Source of the DNA: Hyphomicrobiales bacterium
GTDB taxonomy: Bacteria; Pseudomonadota; Alphaproteobacteria; Parvibaculales; Parvibaculaceae
DNA: 11,820 nucleotides
Reading direction: 5' to 3'
Assembly (NCBI GenBank): GCA_015655095.1
Contig: JAATFR010000328.1
Location: 1 to 11,820, forward strand
Shown here: positions 1 through 7,760 of the stretch, piece after piece
Position numbering within the stretch: the stretch's first letter is position 1
How the letters are laid out: the number at the start of each line of letters is the position of its first letter
Translations under genes and position numbers: made by a program
Notes under the pieces: model-generated
The model's input: the letters and a program-made list of their open reading frames with translations, nothing else
Databases searched by the model: none
Told to the model about the DNA's origin: nothing

Positions 1-780
1 TGGACGCGCGACGGGCGTGTCCGCGCGGAAGTCGTCAACATCGCGCCGGAGGTGTCCGGCACCATCGTTTCCGTCAACGTGGTAGACAATCAGTTCGTCC
101 ATAAAGGCGACGTGCTGTTTGTCCTCGACCCTCAAAGATTTCAGCTCGCTCTGGATCAGGCCCAGGCCGTGGCGGAAAGCAGACGCCAGATCATGCTTGT
201 CGATGAAGCCAATGCAAAGCGGCGTCAGCATCTGAGCAATCTGGTCGCCTCTGCCGAGGAAGTCCTTCAATATACTGGTAAATCAGCGGAATCGACAGCT
301 TCCTATCATGAGGCGCTCAGCTCAGTTTCTGTCGCCCAGCTTAACCTTGAGCGCTCCACTATTCGCTCCCCCGTAAACGGATATGTCACAAATCTGAATT
401 TGAGAACGGGCAACTATGCCGTGGAGGGGGCACGCAGCCTTACGGTTCTCGACAGCGACAGTTTCTGGATCGCCGGTTATTTCGAGGAAACCAAGCTCCG
501 GCATATCAGGGTTGGCGCCCCTGCCCGCATTCGCCTGATGGGATATCCCGAACTTGTCACCGGCCACGTCGAGAGCATCAGCCGGGGCATTGCGGACGCG
601 AACGACCAGTCCGATGCTCTGGGGCTTGCCAATGTCAGTCCGGTTTTCACCTGGGTTCGCCTTGCCCAGCGAATTCCCGTGCGCATCCACATCGATAATG
701 TCCCCTCCGATATTCATATCGCGGCGGGCATGACCTGCACTGTCGAAATTGACAAGCCCAACGGACAGCTTGCGCAATAA
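1..780 (+). CDS. HlyD-family efflux adaptor (AaeA/EmrA-like), 5' truncated by window edge
   Basis: Periplasmic adaptor (membrane fusion) subunit that would link an inner-membrane exporter to the outer membrane. The frame is open from base 1, so 259 C-terminal residues are visible. The N-terminal membrane anchor, probably a few tens of residues, lies outside the window. The GTG at 52 is internal: the preceding codons read WTRDGRVRAEVVNIAPEVSG, a typical start of the biotinyl-lipoyl-like domain. Next come a helical hairpin (about residues 50-105), the second lipoyl half (ERSTIRSPVNGYVTNL, about 112-127) and a beta-barrel segment. The C-terminal stretch FTWVRLAQRIPVRIHID closely resembles the AaeA group (aromatic carboxylate efflux, E. 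coli AaeAB), where the partner is an FUSC-type AaeB permease, often with a DUF1656 protein. Those partners, if present, would lie to the left. The family is secure. The substrate is not, because the permease is not visible. Confidence 0.9.
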   Translation, partial: WTRDGRVRAEVVNIAPEVSGTIVSVNVVDNQFVHKGDVLFVLDPQRFQLALDQAQAVAESRRQIMLVDEANAKRRQHLSNLVASAEEVLQYTGKSAESTASYHEALSSVSVAQLNLERSTIRSPVNGYVTNLNLRTGNYAVEGARSLTVLDSDSFWIAGYFEETKLRHIRVGAPARIRLMGYPELVTGHVESISRGIADANDQSDALGLANVSPVFTWVRLAQRIPVRIHIDNVPSDIHIAAGMTCTVEIDKPNGQLAQ

Positions 781-799
781 TCCCGTGTGAAGAAGAGCG

Positions 800-835
800 C
801 CCCCGCTCGCCTTCTACTCACCCGGCTGGCGGGGG
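800..835. terminator. GC-rich hairpin between convergent genes
   Basis: Arms at 800-811 and 824-835 pair at 11 of 12 positions, including one G-U wobble and with one mismatch, around a 12-base loop. The structure sits between the efflux adaptor stop (780) and the AsmA-like gene, and covers that gene's last codons. There is no real T-run on the + side. On the - side the hairpin is followed by a mildly T-rich TCTTCTT. It probably helps to end one or both convergent transcripts, but it is not a canonical intrinsic terminator. Confidence 0.45.
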
Positions 836-3800
836 AGAGGCGACAGCACATTGCTTGTCATTGGCAGCAGATCGGGATCAGGCGACTTGTTCGCGAGCGA
901 TGTCGAATATTCAAAGATGCGGCGGAGGAACCCGGGCGCAAAAGCGGACAACGGATTCACTGAAACGTCAGGATCGGAGATGGGACCCCTTACGGCATAG
1001 GTGAAAGCAAAAAGCCCCTCTCCCTCACGTCCCACGATCCAGGGGCCGATCAGCGGTATCCGGCCCAGAAATGAATTGAGAAAATAGGCTGGCGTGATGG
1101 TGCCCTCAAGATCCAGCACGCTGCCTTCTCGATCAACCGAACCTGAGACGGAAATGCCCATGGCAGGCCCGACCGCACGCCCTGAATCAAGGTAGTAACG
1201 CATGTCGGTCATGCGATAGGGCAGCTTCAATTCCTCAAAGAAAACCCCATCGCCCGATAACGTATCGCGGATACCCGTGAACGAGCCAAGGGTCAGGATA
1301 TTGGCAAGAACGGGCGCCTTGACCACGCGAAAATTCCTTACCGTGACAATGCCGCTCATTGGCGAGCCCTGCTTGCCGTCATCGATGATGCCGGACGCTT
1401 CCAGCGCGCCGCCCTGTATATTGTCATAGAGCCCCGTCGCCCGGGCCAGCGCGCCCGCATCGTCCGCACGGGCGTCAAGCTTGCGCGTGCCATCCGCCTG
1501 TCGACTGAGAATCGCCATGAAATGGCCGCCCCGCTGGTCGGCGCCTGTAAGATTTAGCAGATGCACCTTGTCCTCACGAAGCGACAATGAAATGCACACA
1601 TCCGTGAGGATCGCATCATTGACACCATGTACCTCATCAAGGCTGGCCTTGATATCAACCGGCATCGAGGTCTGATCGTGCGTGTCGTCCCCGCTGTTCT
1701 TTCCCAGACGCATGAGCAGCGGCTCAGCATCGAAGCTGCGCCCTTTAAGATGGATGGCGGTCACACCGTCAGGCCTCATCTCCGCGGTAAGATCGAAATC
1801 GCTTTTGGGGCCAAGCTTTACGCCGCGTACATCCGCCCGTTGCAGGGCGCCGGTCTTTCCAAGATCGACAACCCCTTGCGCGGCAACGCCGTCCCCATCG
1901 AGCATCAGGTTCGTAATCTGGTAGGGACCATCGCTATTTTCCTTCGGAAAAAGAATGTCAGTCGAGACATGGGCTTTTTCACCGGGCTTCTTGCGCCAGC
2001 CGATCGGCGGAATGGAAATCTGCGCCTGCGTTAGATCGGCAGAAACATGCGCCGTACTAATTGCGGCCCCATTGCCGACAAGGGTTGCATCTATCGCAAC
2101 CGGACCAGTCAGCGCATCACCCGTATCGAGACCAAGCGCCTTGCGCGCGGCGCTCTTCACGGTGCCGGAAATCCTGTAGGTGGACGTGATCCCATTCCGG
2201 GCCTGAAAAAGCTGATGCCAGTCAAGCATCAGAGGCACATCGTTGAGGCGGATCTCGCCTTTCGCTTTCAGATCGTCCTGCGTCACATCAAGGTCAAGGG
2301 TGCCGCCAGTGATATTGAGGTCCGGCGACACATTGGGAAGCGTAAGACCGCTCGCCTTCACCTGCGCACTGACCTTCACCTGATTGAGCTTCACATGTTT
2401 GCTGAGCGGGATCGACAGCATCAGATGCCCTGCCGCCTTGCCGCCAATGACGCGGGGATTGAGACCAAACAAGGTGATATAGCCAAACGGCTTCATGTCG
2501 AGCAGTTCGAGAATATCCGGCGTCGCGCCCGCAACGTCCGTGTTGATAACACCGGGGGCATCCTTCAACGCAAAATCGTCCGTCCGGAAATAGCCGTTGC
2601 TCGCCGTGATCACCCCACCGCTCGGCACTCTCACTACGCCCCTGTTGACCCAGCCTTCGAAGCGGTCGGCCTGAAGCAGGGCATTTCCGTCCGCTCCGGT
2701 AATAGGAGGTTGCTCCTTGACGTAAATGATCGCGGCGTCCCGGACATCGAACGCGAGGCTTACAGCCTCATTGGGCAGAGGCTTTCCGGCCTCGACTCTC
2801 GCGATCATCTGCGGCGTGAGATTGACCGACAGTCTGGATGTGGGAATAAACCCCGCTGGCATGCTGTCTGCAACCCAGTCGCGGGCATCCTTCGCCACTT
2901 CGAGTGGCCAGAGCGCCAGCAGTTCCCTGATGGAAATCCGGTCGATGGAGCCGGTCACTCTGGCAGCCCGCGCGGCTCCCGCATAACGCCCGTCGCCTGC
3001 AAGACTTATGTCCATCTCGCCATGGCCTACGTGCAGCCGGTTGACAGTCACCTCGCTGGTCCGGAAATCAACGGCTCCTTTGAAGGCCACATTATCGAGA
3101 GTAGTTTGTCCTGCGAGCACGCTAGGCAGCGACAGGGTGATGTCAGTGGCATTGAGGTTGACGCTCGCCTGATCGATGTTCAATCCTTTGCCACTAACAT
3201 AGCTGACGTCACCGGCGAGAGTTGCCTTGTTGCCCTGCGCCTGAAAATTGGCGGAACGGATGGTCAGCACATGTTTCAGCGCATCGAGTTCCAGATCCAG
3301 ATGCGCCTTGTCCACCGTGATCGGGGTTGCCTGAAGAAGGGGCGCGACGATCTTGCCAGGCCGGATATCCAGCGCCAGCGTGGCCTCCTGAACCGATCCG
3401 GTCTTCAAAACAACGAGACGCGCCGTGCCATCGACCGGAGCATCAATGGAGCCATAGTCCGAAAAAGCGGGCGACAGTCGCGCCAAGGCCGCAGGCACCA
3501 CGTTCCAGAAACGCGCCTGCATGTTGAGGCGTGGAGCGCCGTGGCGCATTCGCCCTGTCAGCACCAGGTGCGATACTCCCTCGTCCGTGATGATATCGCT
3601 CTCGTAAAGGGCGGATACGCCCTGGTCGCTGCGATAGGCCACCAGAACGGCGGATTTCGCCTCCAGCGTCACATCATTCACAGCGTCATGGAACCGCAAT
3701 GTGGCGTCGTGGATCGCCACACGGGAAAGATAGCCAAGCGGCGATGTATCGGGCTCGCGCGCCAGCGCCTCGATCAGGGAAGATACGAAACTGCTCTCGG

Positions 3801-4254
3801 CGTCCTTGCCCGTCTCTCCAGCCTTGTTGCTGCGGTCCTTAAGGCTGAGGCCAAAAGAAAGCCCTCCCGTTTCGCGCGTCAATGTGAGGCTTGGTCCGAT
3901 CAGTTCAATATCGGCAGGCGCAATCCGGCCTTTCAGCAAAGCCGGGATCGACAGTTGAAGGGCAAGCTGCGGCACAGTCGCGACGGCATTGTCGTTCTCA
4001 TCGGAAAAAACAGCGTCGTCGAGACGAATCACAAGCTCGCGGTCCGGCGAAGACCAGTCCAGCATTGTCTTGCTGATCGAGAGATGCCCGCCCGGCAAGA
4101 CACTGTTCACCATGTCCTCGACCGTATGGTTGAGGAGGGAAATTTCCATCGGCCCACGTGAAAGCTGCCACGCCATAACCGCGCCCAGGAGACCGACGGC
4201 GCCTACGGCTATCGCCGTCACTTCAAGCAGGATGAGACTGGTTCGCCGGATCAA
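814..4254 (-). CDS. AsmA/YhdP-like envelope protein (DUF3971 and AsmA_2 C-terminal domain)
   Basis: Large envelope protein of 1146 residues. A single N-terminal membrane segment (about residues 8-30, hydrophobic run ending MAWQLSRG) anchors a very long, beta-rich periplasmic body with repeated short beta-strand patterns, as in AsmA/YhdP/TamB-type bridge proteins. The DUF3971 region covers the N-terminal half. The C-terminal AsmA_2 signature is clear near residues 1085-1130: a VRGPISDPDVSVNPLSAFAPG stretch followed by FLRRIFE. Family members are implicated in phospholipid transport and outer-membrane homeostasis; the role here is inferred from the family. The start is TTG at 4254. It is preceded by AAAGGA (4266-4271) at 11 bases, and an in-frame stop (4270-4272) leaves almost no alternative; a CTG three codons upstream is too close to the AAAGGA. 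The gene is transcribed divergently from bcp. A 704-codon open frame on the opposite strand is a shadow. Confidence 0.88.
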   Translation of the reverse strand: MIRRTSLILLEVTAIAVGAVGLLGAVMAWQLSRGPMEISLLNHTVEDMVNSVLPGGHLSISKTMLDWSSPDRELVIRLDDAVFSDENDNAVATVPQLALQLSIPALLKGRIAPADIELIGPSLTLTRETGGLSFGLSLKDRSNKAGETGKDAESSFVSSLIEALAREPDTSPLGYLSRVAIHDATLRFHDAVNDVTLEAKSAVLVAYRSDQGVSALYESDIITDEGVSHLVLTGRMRHGAPRLNMQARFWNVVPAALARLSPAFSDYGSIDAPVDGTARLVVLKTGSVQEATLALDIRPGKIVAPLLQATPITVDKAHLDLELDALKHVLTIRSANFQAQGNKATLAGDVSYVSGKGLNIDQASVNLNATDITLSLPSVLAGQTTLDNVAFKGAVDFRTSEVTVNRLHVGHGEMDISLAGDGRYAGAARAARVTGSIDRISIRELLALWPLEVAKDARDWVADSMPAGFIPTSRLSVNLTPQMIARVEAGKPLPNEAVSLAFDVRDAAIIYVKEQPPITGADGNALLQADRFEGWVNRGVVRVPSGGVITASNGYFRTDDFALKDAPGVINTDVAGATPDILELLDMKPFGYITLFGLNPRVIGGKAAGHLMLSIPLSKHVKLNQVKVSAQVKASGLTLPNVSPDLNITGGTLDLDVTQDDLKAKGEIRLNDVPLMLDWHQLFQARNGITSTYRISGTVKSAARKALGLDTGDALTGPVAIDATLVGNGAAISTAHVSADLTQAQISIPPIGWRKKPGEKAHVSTDILFPKENSDGPYQITNLMLDGDGVAAQGVVDLGKTGALQRADVRGVKLGPKSDFDLTAEMRPDGVTAIHLKGRSFDAEPLLMRLGKNSGDDTHDQTSMPVDIKASLDEVHGVNDAILTDVCISLSLREDKVHLLNLTGADQRGGHFMAILSRQADGTRKLDARADDAGALARATGLYDNIQGGALEASGIIDDGKQGSPMSGIVTVRNFRVVKAPVLANILTLGSFTGIRDTLSGDGVFFEELKLPYRMTDMRYYLDSGRAVGPAMGISVSGSVDREGSVLDLEGTITPAYFLNSFLGRIPLIGPWIVGREGEGLFAFTYAVRGPISDPDVSVNPLSAFAPGFLRRIFEYSTSLANKSPDPDLLPMTSNVLSPLPRQPGE

Positions 4255-4424
4255 TCGATTCAGGTTCCTTTACTCACCCTACTGAAACATACCTTTTCCC
4301 GCCGGGTAGATGGCCGGATTTTCCCGGTTTAACATGACAATTCGATCATGTCTCATTTCCATCCTCATATCAGACGCACCCCCTTCCGGCGCCGTTTAGC
4401 GCAAGGTTCATCAGGAGCAGTTTT
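4255..4424. promoter_or_regulatory. Divergent intergenic region with inverted repeat
   Basis: This 170-base spacer must carry promoters for the leftward AsmA-like gene and the rightward bcp gene. It is more AT-rich than its flanks. An inverted repeat, ACATGA (4332-4337) and TCATGT (4346-4351), with an 8-base spacer lies near the middle and could be an operator. A possible -10 for bcp is TCATAT (4365-4370), with a weak -35 TTCGAT (4341-4346) at 18 bases. I could not assign a convincing promoter pair on either strand. Confidence 0.35.
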
Positions 4425-4895
4425 ATGACTAATTTAATCAATATCGGCGACAAGGCCCCAGCTTTTGATCTTCCCGCCGACGGGGGTGGACGCGTAAAAC
4501 TCTCGACTCTCAAGGGCAAGCCGGTGGTTCTCTACTTTTATCCCCGCGACGACACGCCGGGCTGCACCACGGAAGCCATCGATTTTTCCGCGCTGATCGG
4601 CGATTTCGACAAGGCTGGCGCCACCGTCATCGGCGTTTCAAAGGACAGCGTCGCCAAGCACGACAAATTCAAGGAAAAACATGAGCTGAAGGTCATTCTT
4701 GGCGCTGATGAGGATGGTAAAATCATTGAATCCTATGGCGCCTGGGTCGAAAAAAGCATGTATGGCAAAAAATATATGGGGATCGACCGCTCGACCATCC
4801 TGATCGATGCCAAGGGTATCGTCCGTCAGATCTGGCGCAAGGTCAAGGTCAAGGGCCATGCCGCCGAGGTGCTTGCCGCCGTCAAAGCCCTGTAA
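4425..4895 (+). CDS. bcp: Thioredoxin-dependent thiol peroxidase, Bcp/PrxQ family (one-cysteine form)
   Basis: Cytoplasmic peroxiredoxin that reduces hydrogen peroxide and organic hydroperoxides; 156 residues, the usual family length. The active-site stretch YFYPRDDTPGCTTEA (residues 37-51) places the peroxidatic cysteine at C47, with the usual Pro and Thr before it. The family's activating arginine is probably in the conserved GIDRSTILID segment near residue 125. E. coli Bcp has a resolving cysteine five residues later. Here that position is Ile52 and C47 is the only cysteine, so recycling must use an external thiol (1-Cys mechanism, inferred). The start ATG has AGGAG (4413-4417) seven bases upstream. 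Its stop TAA shares one base with the ATG of the downstream DUF455 gene (TAATG), indicating co-translation. Confidence 0.95.
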   Translation: MTNLINIGDKAPAFDLPADGGGRVKLSTLKGKPVVLYFYPRDDTPGCTTEAIDFSALIGDFDKAGATVIGVSKDSVAKHDKFKEKHELKVILGADEDGKIIESYGAWVEKSMYGKKYMGIDRSTILIDAKGIVRQIWRKVKVKGHAAEVLAAVKAL

Positions 4896-5713
4896 TGCCC
4901 CACCCTGATCTGGCCGATGGCCTCCTGGAGGTCTTGTCCTGCACGGACGCGATGGAAAAAGCTCGTCTCGCCCGTGACCTGGTGGCGAACTGGCGGGCAG
5001 GCGCCTATAAGGGTCGCAGGGGAGCATGCGGCATGGCATTGCCGGACTATCCCGGCCGCCCTGAAACGCCTGAACTGCGCGCCCCGCGCGACATGCCCCG
5101 CCGCTCGGTAGGCGGCGAGAAAGGCCGTTTTGCCCTTCTTCACGCCCTCGCCCATATCGAACTCAACGCCATCGACCTTGCGTTCGATCTTGTTGCCCGC
5201 TTCGGCCTTGCGGACCAGTCCGATGAATTCATCGATGACTGGCTTGGCGTCGGGGACGATGAAGCCCGCCATTTCATGATGGTGGCCAATCGCCTTGAGG
5301 AACTGGGCGGCCATTATGGCGACCTCCCTGCTCATGCAGGCCTTTGGGAAGCAGCCGAAAAAACAAAAAGCGATCTGCTGGGGCGGCTCGCTGTCGTGCC
5401 GATGGTGCTTGAAGCCCGCGGCCTCGATGTCACGCCCGGCATGATCATCCGGCTTCGCCAGTCAGGCGATGAAACCAGCGCCGGGATGATCGGGATCATC
5501 TATCGCGAGGAGCAGGACCATGTTCGCACAGGCGTGAAATGGTTCACTCATTTTGTCGACGCGATGGGCGGCAATCCTTCAGAGATTTTTCATCTCATGG
5601 TGAGAACCTATTTCAGAGGAATACTGAAACCTCCATTCAACCATGAAGCGCGGGAAAACTCGCATCTTCCAGCCTCTTTTTATGAACCTCTATCAATGAA
5701 AATTGATAACTAA
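4895..5713 (+). CDS. DUF455 ferritin-like (putative di-iron) protein
   Basis: Predicted cytoplasmic helical-bundle protein of 272 residues from the DUF455 family in the ferritin-like superfamily. The family is distantly related to tRNA hydroxylase MiaE, and no activity has been firmly assigned. Candidate metal ligands follow the expected spacing: H87/E89 in AHIEL, E123 and H126 in DDEARHF, E173 in LEARGLD, and E206 with H209 in REEQDHV. The family signature YGDLPAHAGLW (141-151) is present. The start ATG overlaps the bcp stop by one base. No Shine-Dalgarno is evident, so translation probably depends on re-initiation after bcp. The last 45 or so codons are more AT-rich than the rest. Pairing with a peroxiredoxin suggests a redox or iron-linked role (inference only). 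Confidence 0.85.
   Translation: MPHPDLADGLLEVLSCTDAMEKARLARDLVANWRAGAYKGRRGACGMALPDYPGRPETPELRAPRDMPRRSVGGEKGRFALLHALAHIELNAIDLAFDLVARFGLADQSDEFIDDWLGVGDDEARHFMMVANRLEELGGHYGDLPAHAGLWEAAEKTKSDLLGRLAVVPMVLEARGLDVTPGMIIRLRQSGDETSAGMIGIIYREEQDHVRTGVKWFTHFVDAMGGNPSEIFHLMVRTYFRGILKPPFNHEARENSHLPASFYEPLSMKIDN
5691..5708 (+). other. Perfect stem-loop with GAAA loop at the 3' end of the DUF455 gene
   Basis: TATCAAT (5691-5697) and ATTGATA (5702-5708) form a perfect 7-bp stem with a GAAA tetraloop, ending two bases before the TAA stop of the DUF455 gene. No T-run follows, so this is not a standard terminator. It may stabilise or process the mRNA end, or be chance in AT-rich sequence. Confidence 0.3.
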
Positions 5714-5833
5714 CTGTCTCTAATGAAGAAAATATAAATGATATGAAATGAACCCTGTCTGGTAGCACCCCTCTATTGTAATTGAACTATTAATCAGGAT
5801 TGAATGACAGTTGATGGGGCGTGAGGGCAGGGC
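5714..5833 (+). promoter_or_regulatory. AT-rich gap before the M23 gene, possible promoter
   Basis: This 120-base gap is clearly AT-rich compared with its surroundings and would be the natural place for a promoter for the M23-bactofilin pair. Possible -10 elements are TATAAA (5733-5738) and TATTAA (5788-5793). Neither has a good -35 at 16-18 bases, so the assignment is weak. A GAGGG ribosome-binding site (5823-5827) sits six bases before the GTG start. Confidence 0.3.
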
Positions 5834-7195
5834 GTGAAACGGCTATGGAATAAGTTTGCAACAGCCGCCGAAAGGACGCGGGGTCGTCTCGGTTCGCTGT
5901 TCATGGAACGGCAGATTTATCTGCGCCAGCAGGGTCAGGTTCATTTTCTTTCCCTGACGCCCCGTATCCAGATTGCCGCCACCACCCTTCTCTTCGTCTC
6001 GGTTGGATGGCTTTTCTGGTCGACCTTCAGTCTGCTGCTAGCCGACCGCGCTGTCGAGATGCGCAATGACCGCATCAAATATCTTCAGGCCGCCCACGAA
6101 CAGCAGATATCAGCCCTGCGCGAACGCTATGAAAACCGCAAGGACGCAGAAGCAGACGCGGCAGAACAGCTTACCGATCAGCTCAAATCCCTTGAAACGC
6201 AACAAGATGAACTCTCCAACCTGCTGAAAAACCGCCAGCTCTCCGGGGAGCCGCTTGATGCCATGCGGCGGCGTGTTCAAGGGAAACCAGCGCCAGAAAC
6301 GGCCCCGGTGGCTGAAGAGAGCTATGCCCGACACTCGCAGCTGCAAGCGCCCCGGGATACCCGGATAGCAAGCCTCGACCCAGGCAGCAGCCTTGCACTT
6401 GTGCCTCTTTCCTCCGGGAATATCGACGCCGCGCCTGATGCGCACACGGCGAGCGCCTTGCCAACAAGCGAACGGGTCGTGCGGATGAAGGCCCGCCAGA
6501 GCGCCCTTGCCGCCGGGATCGGCGATGCCGCCCTTGGTGAAATCGAGAAGCTCAAGCGAGACATTGCCCGTACAAGGGTTGTGAACGCCGATATGCTGTT
6601 GCGCCTGCCGGAGTCTGGCGGCAACCCATCGTCCAGTGGCAAGGCATCCAGCGACAAGGCAATGGGCGGGCCTCTCCTGCCGTTCACCGCCATGGCTGCC
6701 ACCGGGGATTTTTCCACGTCTCTCAGCTATGCCGAGCATAATCTTTCACTGCTCGCCCGGCTTGAAAACGCCGTAGCCCATATGCCTCTGGCAAACCCGC
6801 TGCCTGGCGCGGAGGTCACCAGCCCCTTTGGCGGACGATCCGATCCCTTTACCGGACGATACCTCTTTCACGCCGGTCTCGATCTTGCCGCCCGTTATGG
6901 CTCTGTGGTCCGTGCGCCAGCCCCCGGTGTCGTGTCGTTTGCAGGATGGAAGCCGCAATATGGCCAGCTTATCGAAATCGATCACGGAAACGGCTTTGTC
7001 ACGCGTTATGCGCACCTGAGCAAAATCGACGTGAAGACGGGCCAGAAGGTTTCTTTTCAAACCCGCATCGGTCATCTGGGCAGCACCGGGCGCTCCACCG
7101 GCCCGCACCTGCATTATGAGGTCTGGTACAACGGTACCGTCCGCAACCCCGCTAATTTCCTGGAGGCTGGTGATTATGTTCTCGCGCAGAAATAA
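5834..7195 (+). CDS. Membrane-anchored M23/LytM peptidoglycan endopeptidase
   Basis: Inner-membrane protein of 453 residues with a periplasmic zinc metallopeptidase domain, predicted to cleave peptide cross-links in peptidoglycan. Order of parts: a basic cytoplasmic N-terminus with the ERQIYLRQQGQ motif typical of alphaproteobacterial members (25-35); a membrane segment at about 46-70; a charged coiled coil at about 75-135; a Pro/Ala/Ser-rich linker with a second short helical stretch (212-258); and the LytM domain (327-443). The zinc site looks complete: H346 and D350 in FHAGLD, and H427 in HLH (425-427). H394 in YAH is the probable catalytic histidine. It is therefore likely an active enzyme, not a degenerate EnvC/NlpD-type activator. 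The start is GTG with GAGGG six bases upstream; an in-frame TGA (5822-5824) rules out an earlier start. It overlaps the bactofilin gene by 20 bases, a pairing seen in many proteobacteria. Confidence 0.92.
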   Translation: MKRLWNKFATAAERTRGRLGSLFMERQIYLRQQGQVHFLSLTPRIQIAATTLLFVSVGWLFWSTFSLLLADRAVEMRNDRIKYLQAAHEQQISALRERYENRKDAEADAAEQLTDQLKSLETQQDELSNLLKNRQLSGEPLDAMRRRVQGKPAPETAPVAEESYARHSQLQAPRDTRIASLDPGSSLALVPLSSGNIDAAPDAHTASALPTSERVVRMKARQSALAAGIGDAALGEIEKLKRDIARTRVVNADMLLRLPESGGNPSSSGKASSDKAMGGPLLPFTAMAATGDFSTSLSYAEHNLSLLARLENAVAHMPLANPLPGAEVTSPFGGRSDPFTGRYLFHAGLDLAARYGSVVRAPAPGVVSFAGWKPQYGQLIEIDHGNGFVTRYAHLSKIDVKTGQKVSFQTRIGHLGSTGRSTGPHLHYEVWYNGTVRNPANFLEAGDYVLAQK

Positions 7196-7748
7196 AAAAG
7201 AGTCCGGGCCTGCATCGCCCGCCATCACAAATGCCAGCGCAGCCCCGATCCGGCGCAGCGTACAAAAATCCTCCCCTTCCATTATCGCCAGCGATGTTGT
7301 TGCAAGCGGCAATATTATCAGTGAAGGCCTGATCCAGATCGACGGCACATTCGATGGCTCAGTCCGCGCCGCGATCATTTCCATCGGAGAAACGGCGACG
7401 GTGAAGGGCATGATGGTGGCTGATGAAATTTCGGTACGCGGGCAGATGACCGGCGAAATTTTCGCACGGCGCGTCCAGCTTTACAACCAGGCCATATTCG
7501 AGGGCGAGATCACCCACAGCGAGCTTGGCATCGAGCTTGGCGCGCGCTTCGAGGGGCGTCTGCACAATACAAACGAGCCGCAGGAAAAAGCCTCGTGGGG
7601 CGGGGAGGCTCCATCCCAGAGCGTAGGCGGCCCAACCTTGAGCAAGCCCGTCTTTGTCCAGCCCCAGCTTGCCCCGCTCGAGGTTGCCCCGATCGAGGTC
7701 GCCCCGATCGAGGTCGCCATGAGAGATCAGGACGTCGCAGCGGAGTGA
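7176..7748 (+). CDS. Bactofilin (polymer-forming cytoskeletal protein)
   Basis: Bactofilin of 190 residues, a self-polymerising right-handed beta-helix scaffold found on the cytoplasmic face of the membrane. The core domain spans about residues 34-132: alternating short beta-strand repeats with Gly turns, such as SGNIISEGLIQIDGTFDGSV and the GEIFARRVQLYNQAIFEGEI region. It is flanked by a basic N-terminus (SRRNKK) and a flexible tail. The chosen ATG has GGAGG (7162-7166) nine bases upstream and lies inside the end of the M23 gene. A GTG at 7170 is in frame but too close to that site, and the ATG at 7116 would add unrelated M23-overlapping sequence. The tail carries three tandem five-residue units (APLEV, APIEV, APIEV). 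Bactofilins adjacent to M23 peptidases are thought to localise them in cell-shape control; the same role is likely here. Confidence 0.92.
   Translation: MFSRRNKKESGPASPAITNASAAPIRRSVQKSSPSIIASDVVASGNIISEGLIQIDGTFDGSVRAAIISIGETATVKGMMVADEISVRGQMTGEIFARRVQLYNQAIFEGEITHSELGIELGARFEGRLHNTNEPQEKASWGGEAPSQSVGGPTLSKPVFVQPQLAPLEVAPIEVAPIEVAMRDQDVAAE
7671..7715 (+). repeat. Three tandem 15-bp repeats in the bactofilin tail
   Basis: Units at 7671-7685, 7686-7700 and 7701-7715. The second and third are identical (GCCCCGATCGAGGTC), and the first differs at two bases. They encode A-P-L/I-E-V in frame, so copy-number change would lengthen or shorten the tail without breaking the frame. Confidence 0.85.
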
Positions 7749-7760
7749 CCCGCCGGGCGG

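Noticed and set aside
52..54. GTG at 52 as the start of the efflux adaptor
   Set aside because: The frame is open from base 1 with conserved lipoyl-domain sequence, so the gene enters from outside the window.
2047..4161. 704-codon open frame on the + strand, antisense to the AsmA-like gene
   Set aside because: It lies wholly inside a well-supported gene on the other strand. Its translation is rich in Arg, His and Gln without domain-like patterns, and long antisense frames are expected from GC-rich codon bias.
4826..5335. 169-codon - strand frame across the bcp/DUF455 junction
   Set aside because: It is a shadow of two overlapping genes with clear family motifs on the + strand.
5714..5833. 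Small RNA or mobile-element remnant in the AT-rich gap
   Set aside because: No terminal inverted repeats, target duplication or terminator-capped hairpin can be seen. It is better read as an ordinary promoter-bearing spacer.
7116..7175. ATG at 7116 as the bactofilin start
   Set aside because: It would add 20 residues encoded entirely within the M23 LytM domain and has no ribosome-binding site. The ATG at 7176 has GGAGG at a good distance.
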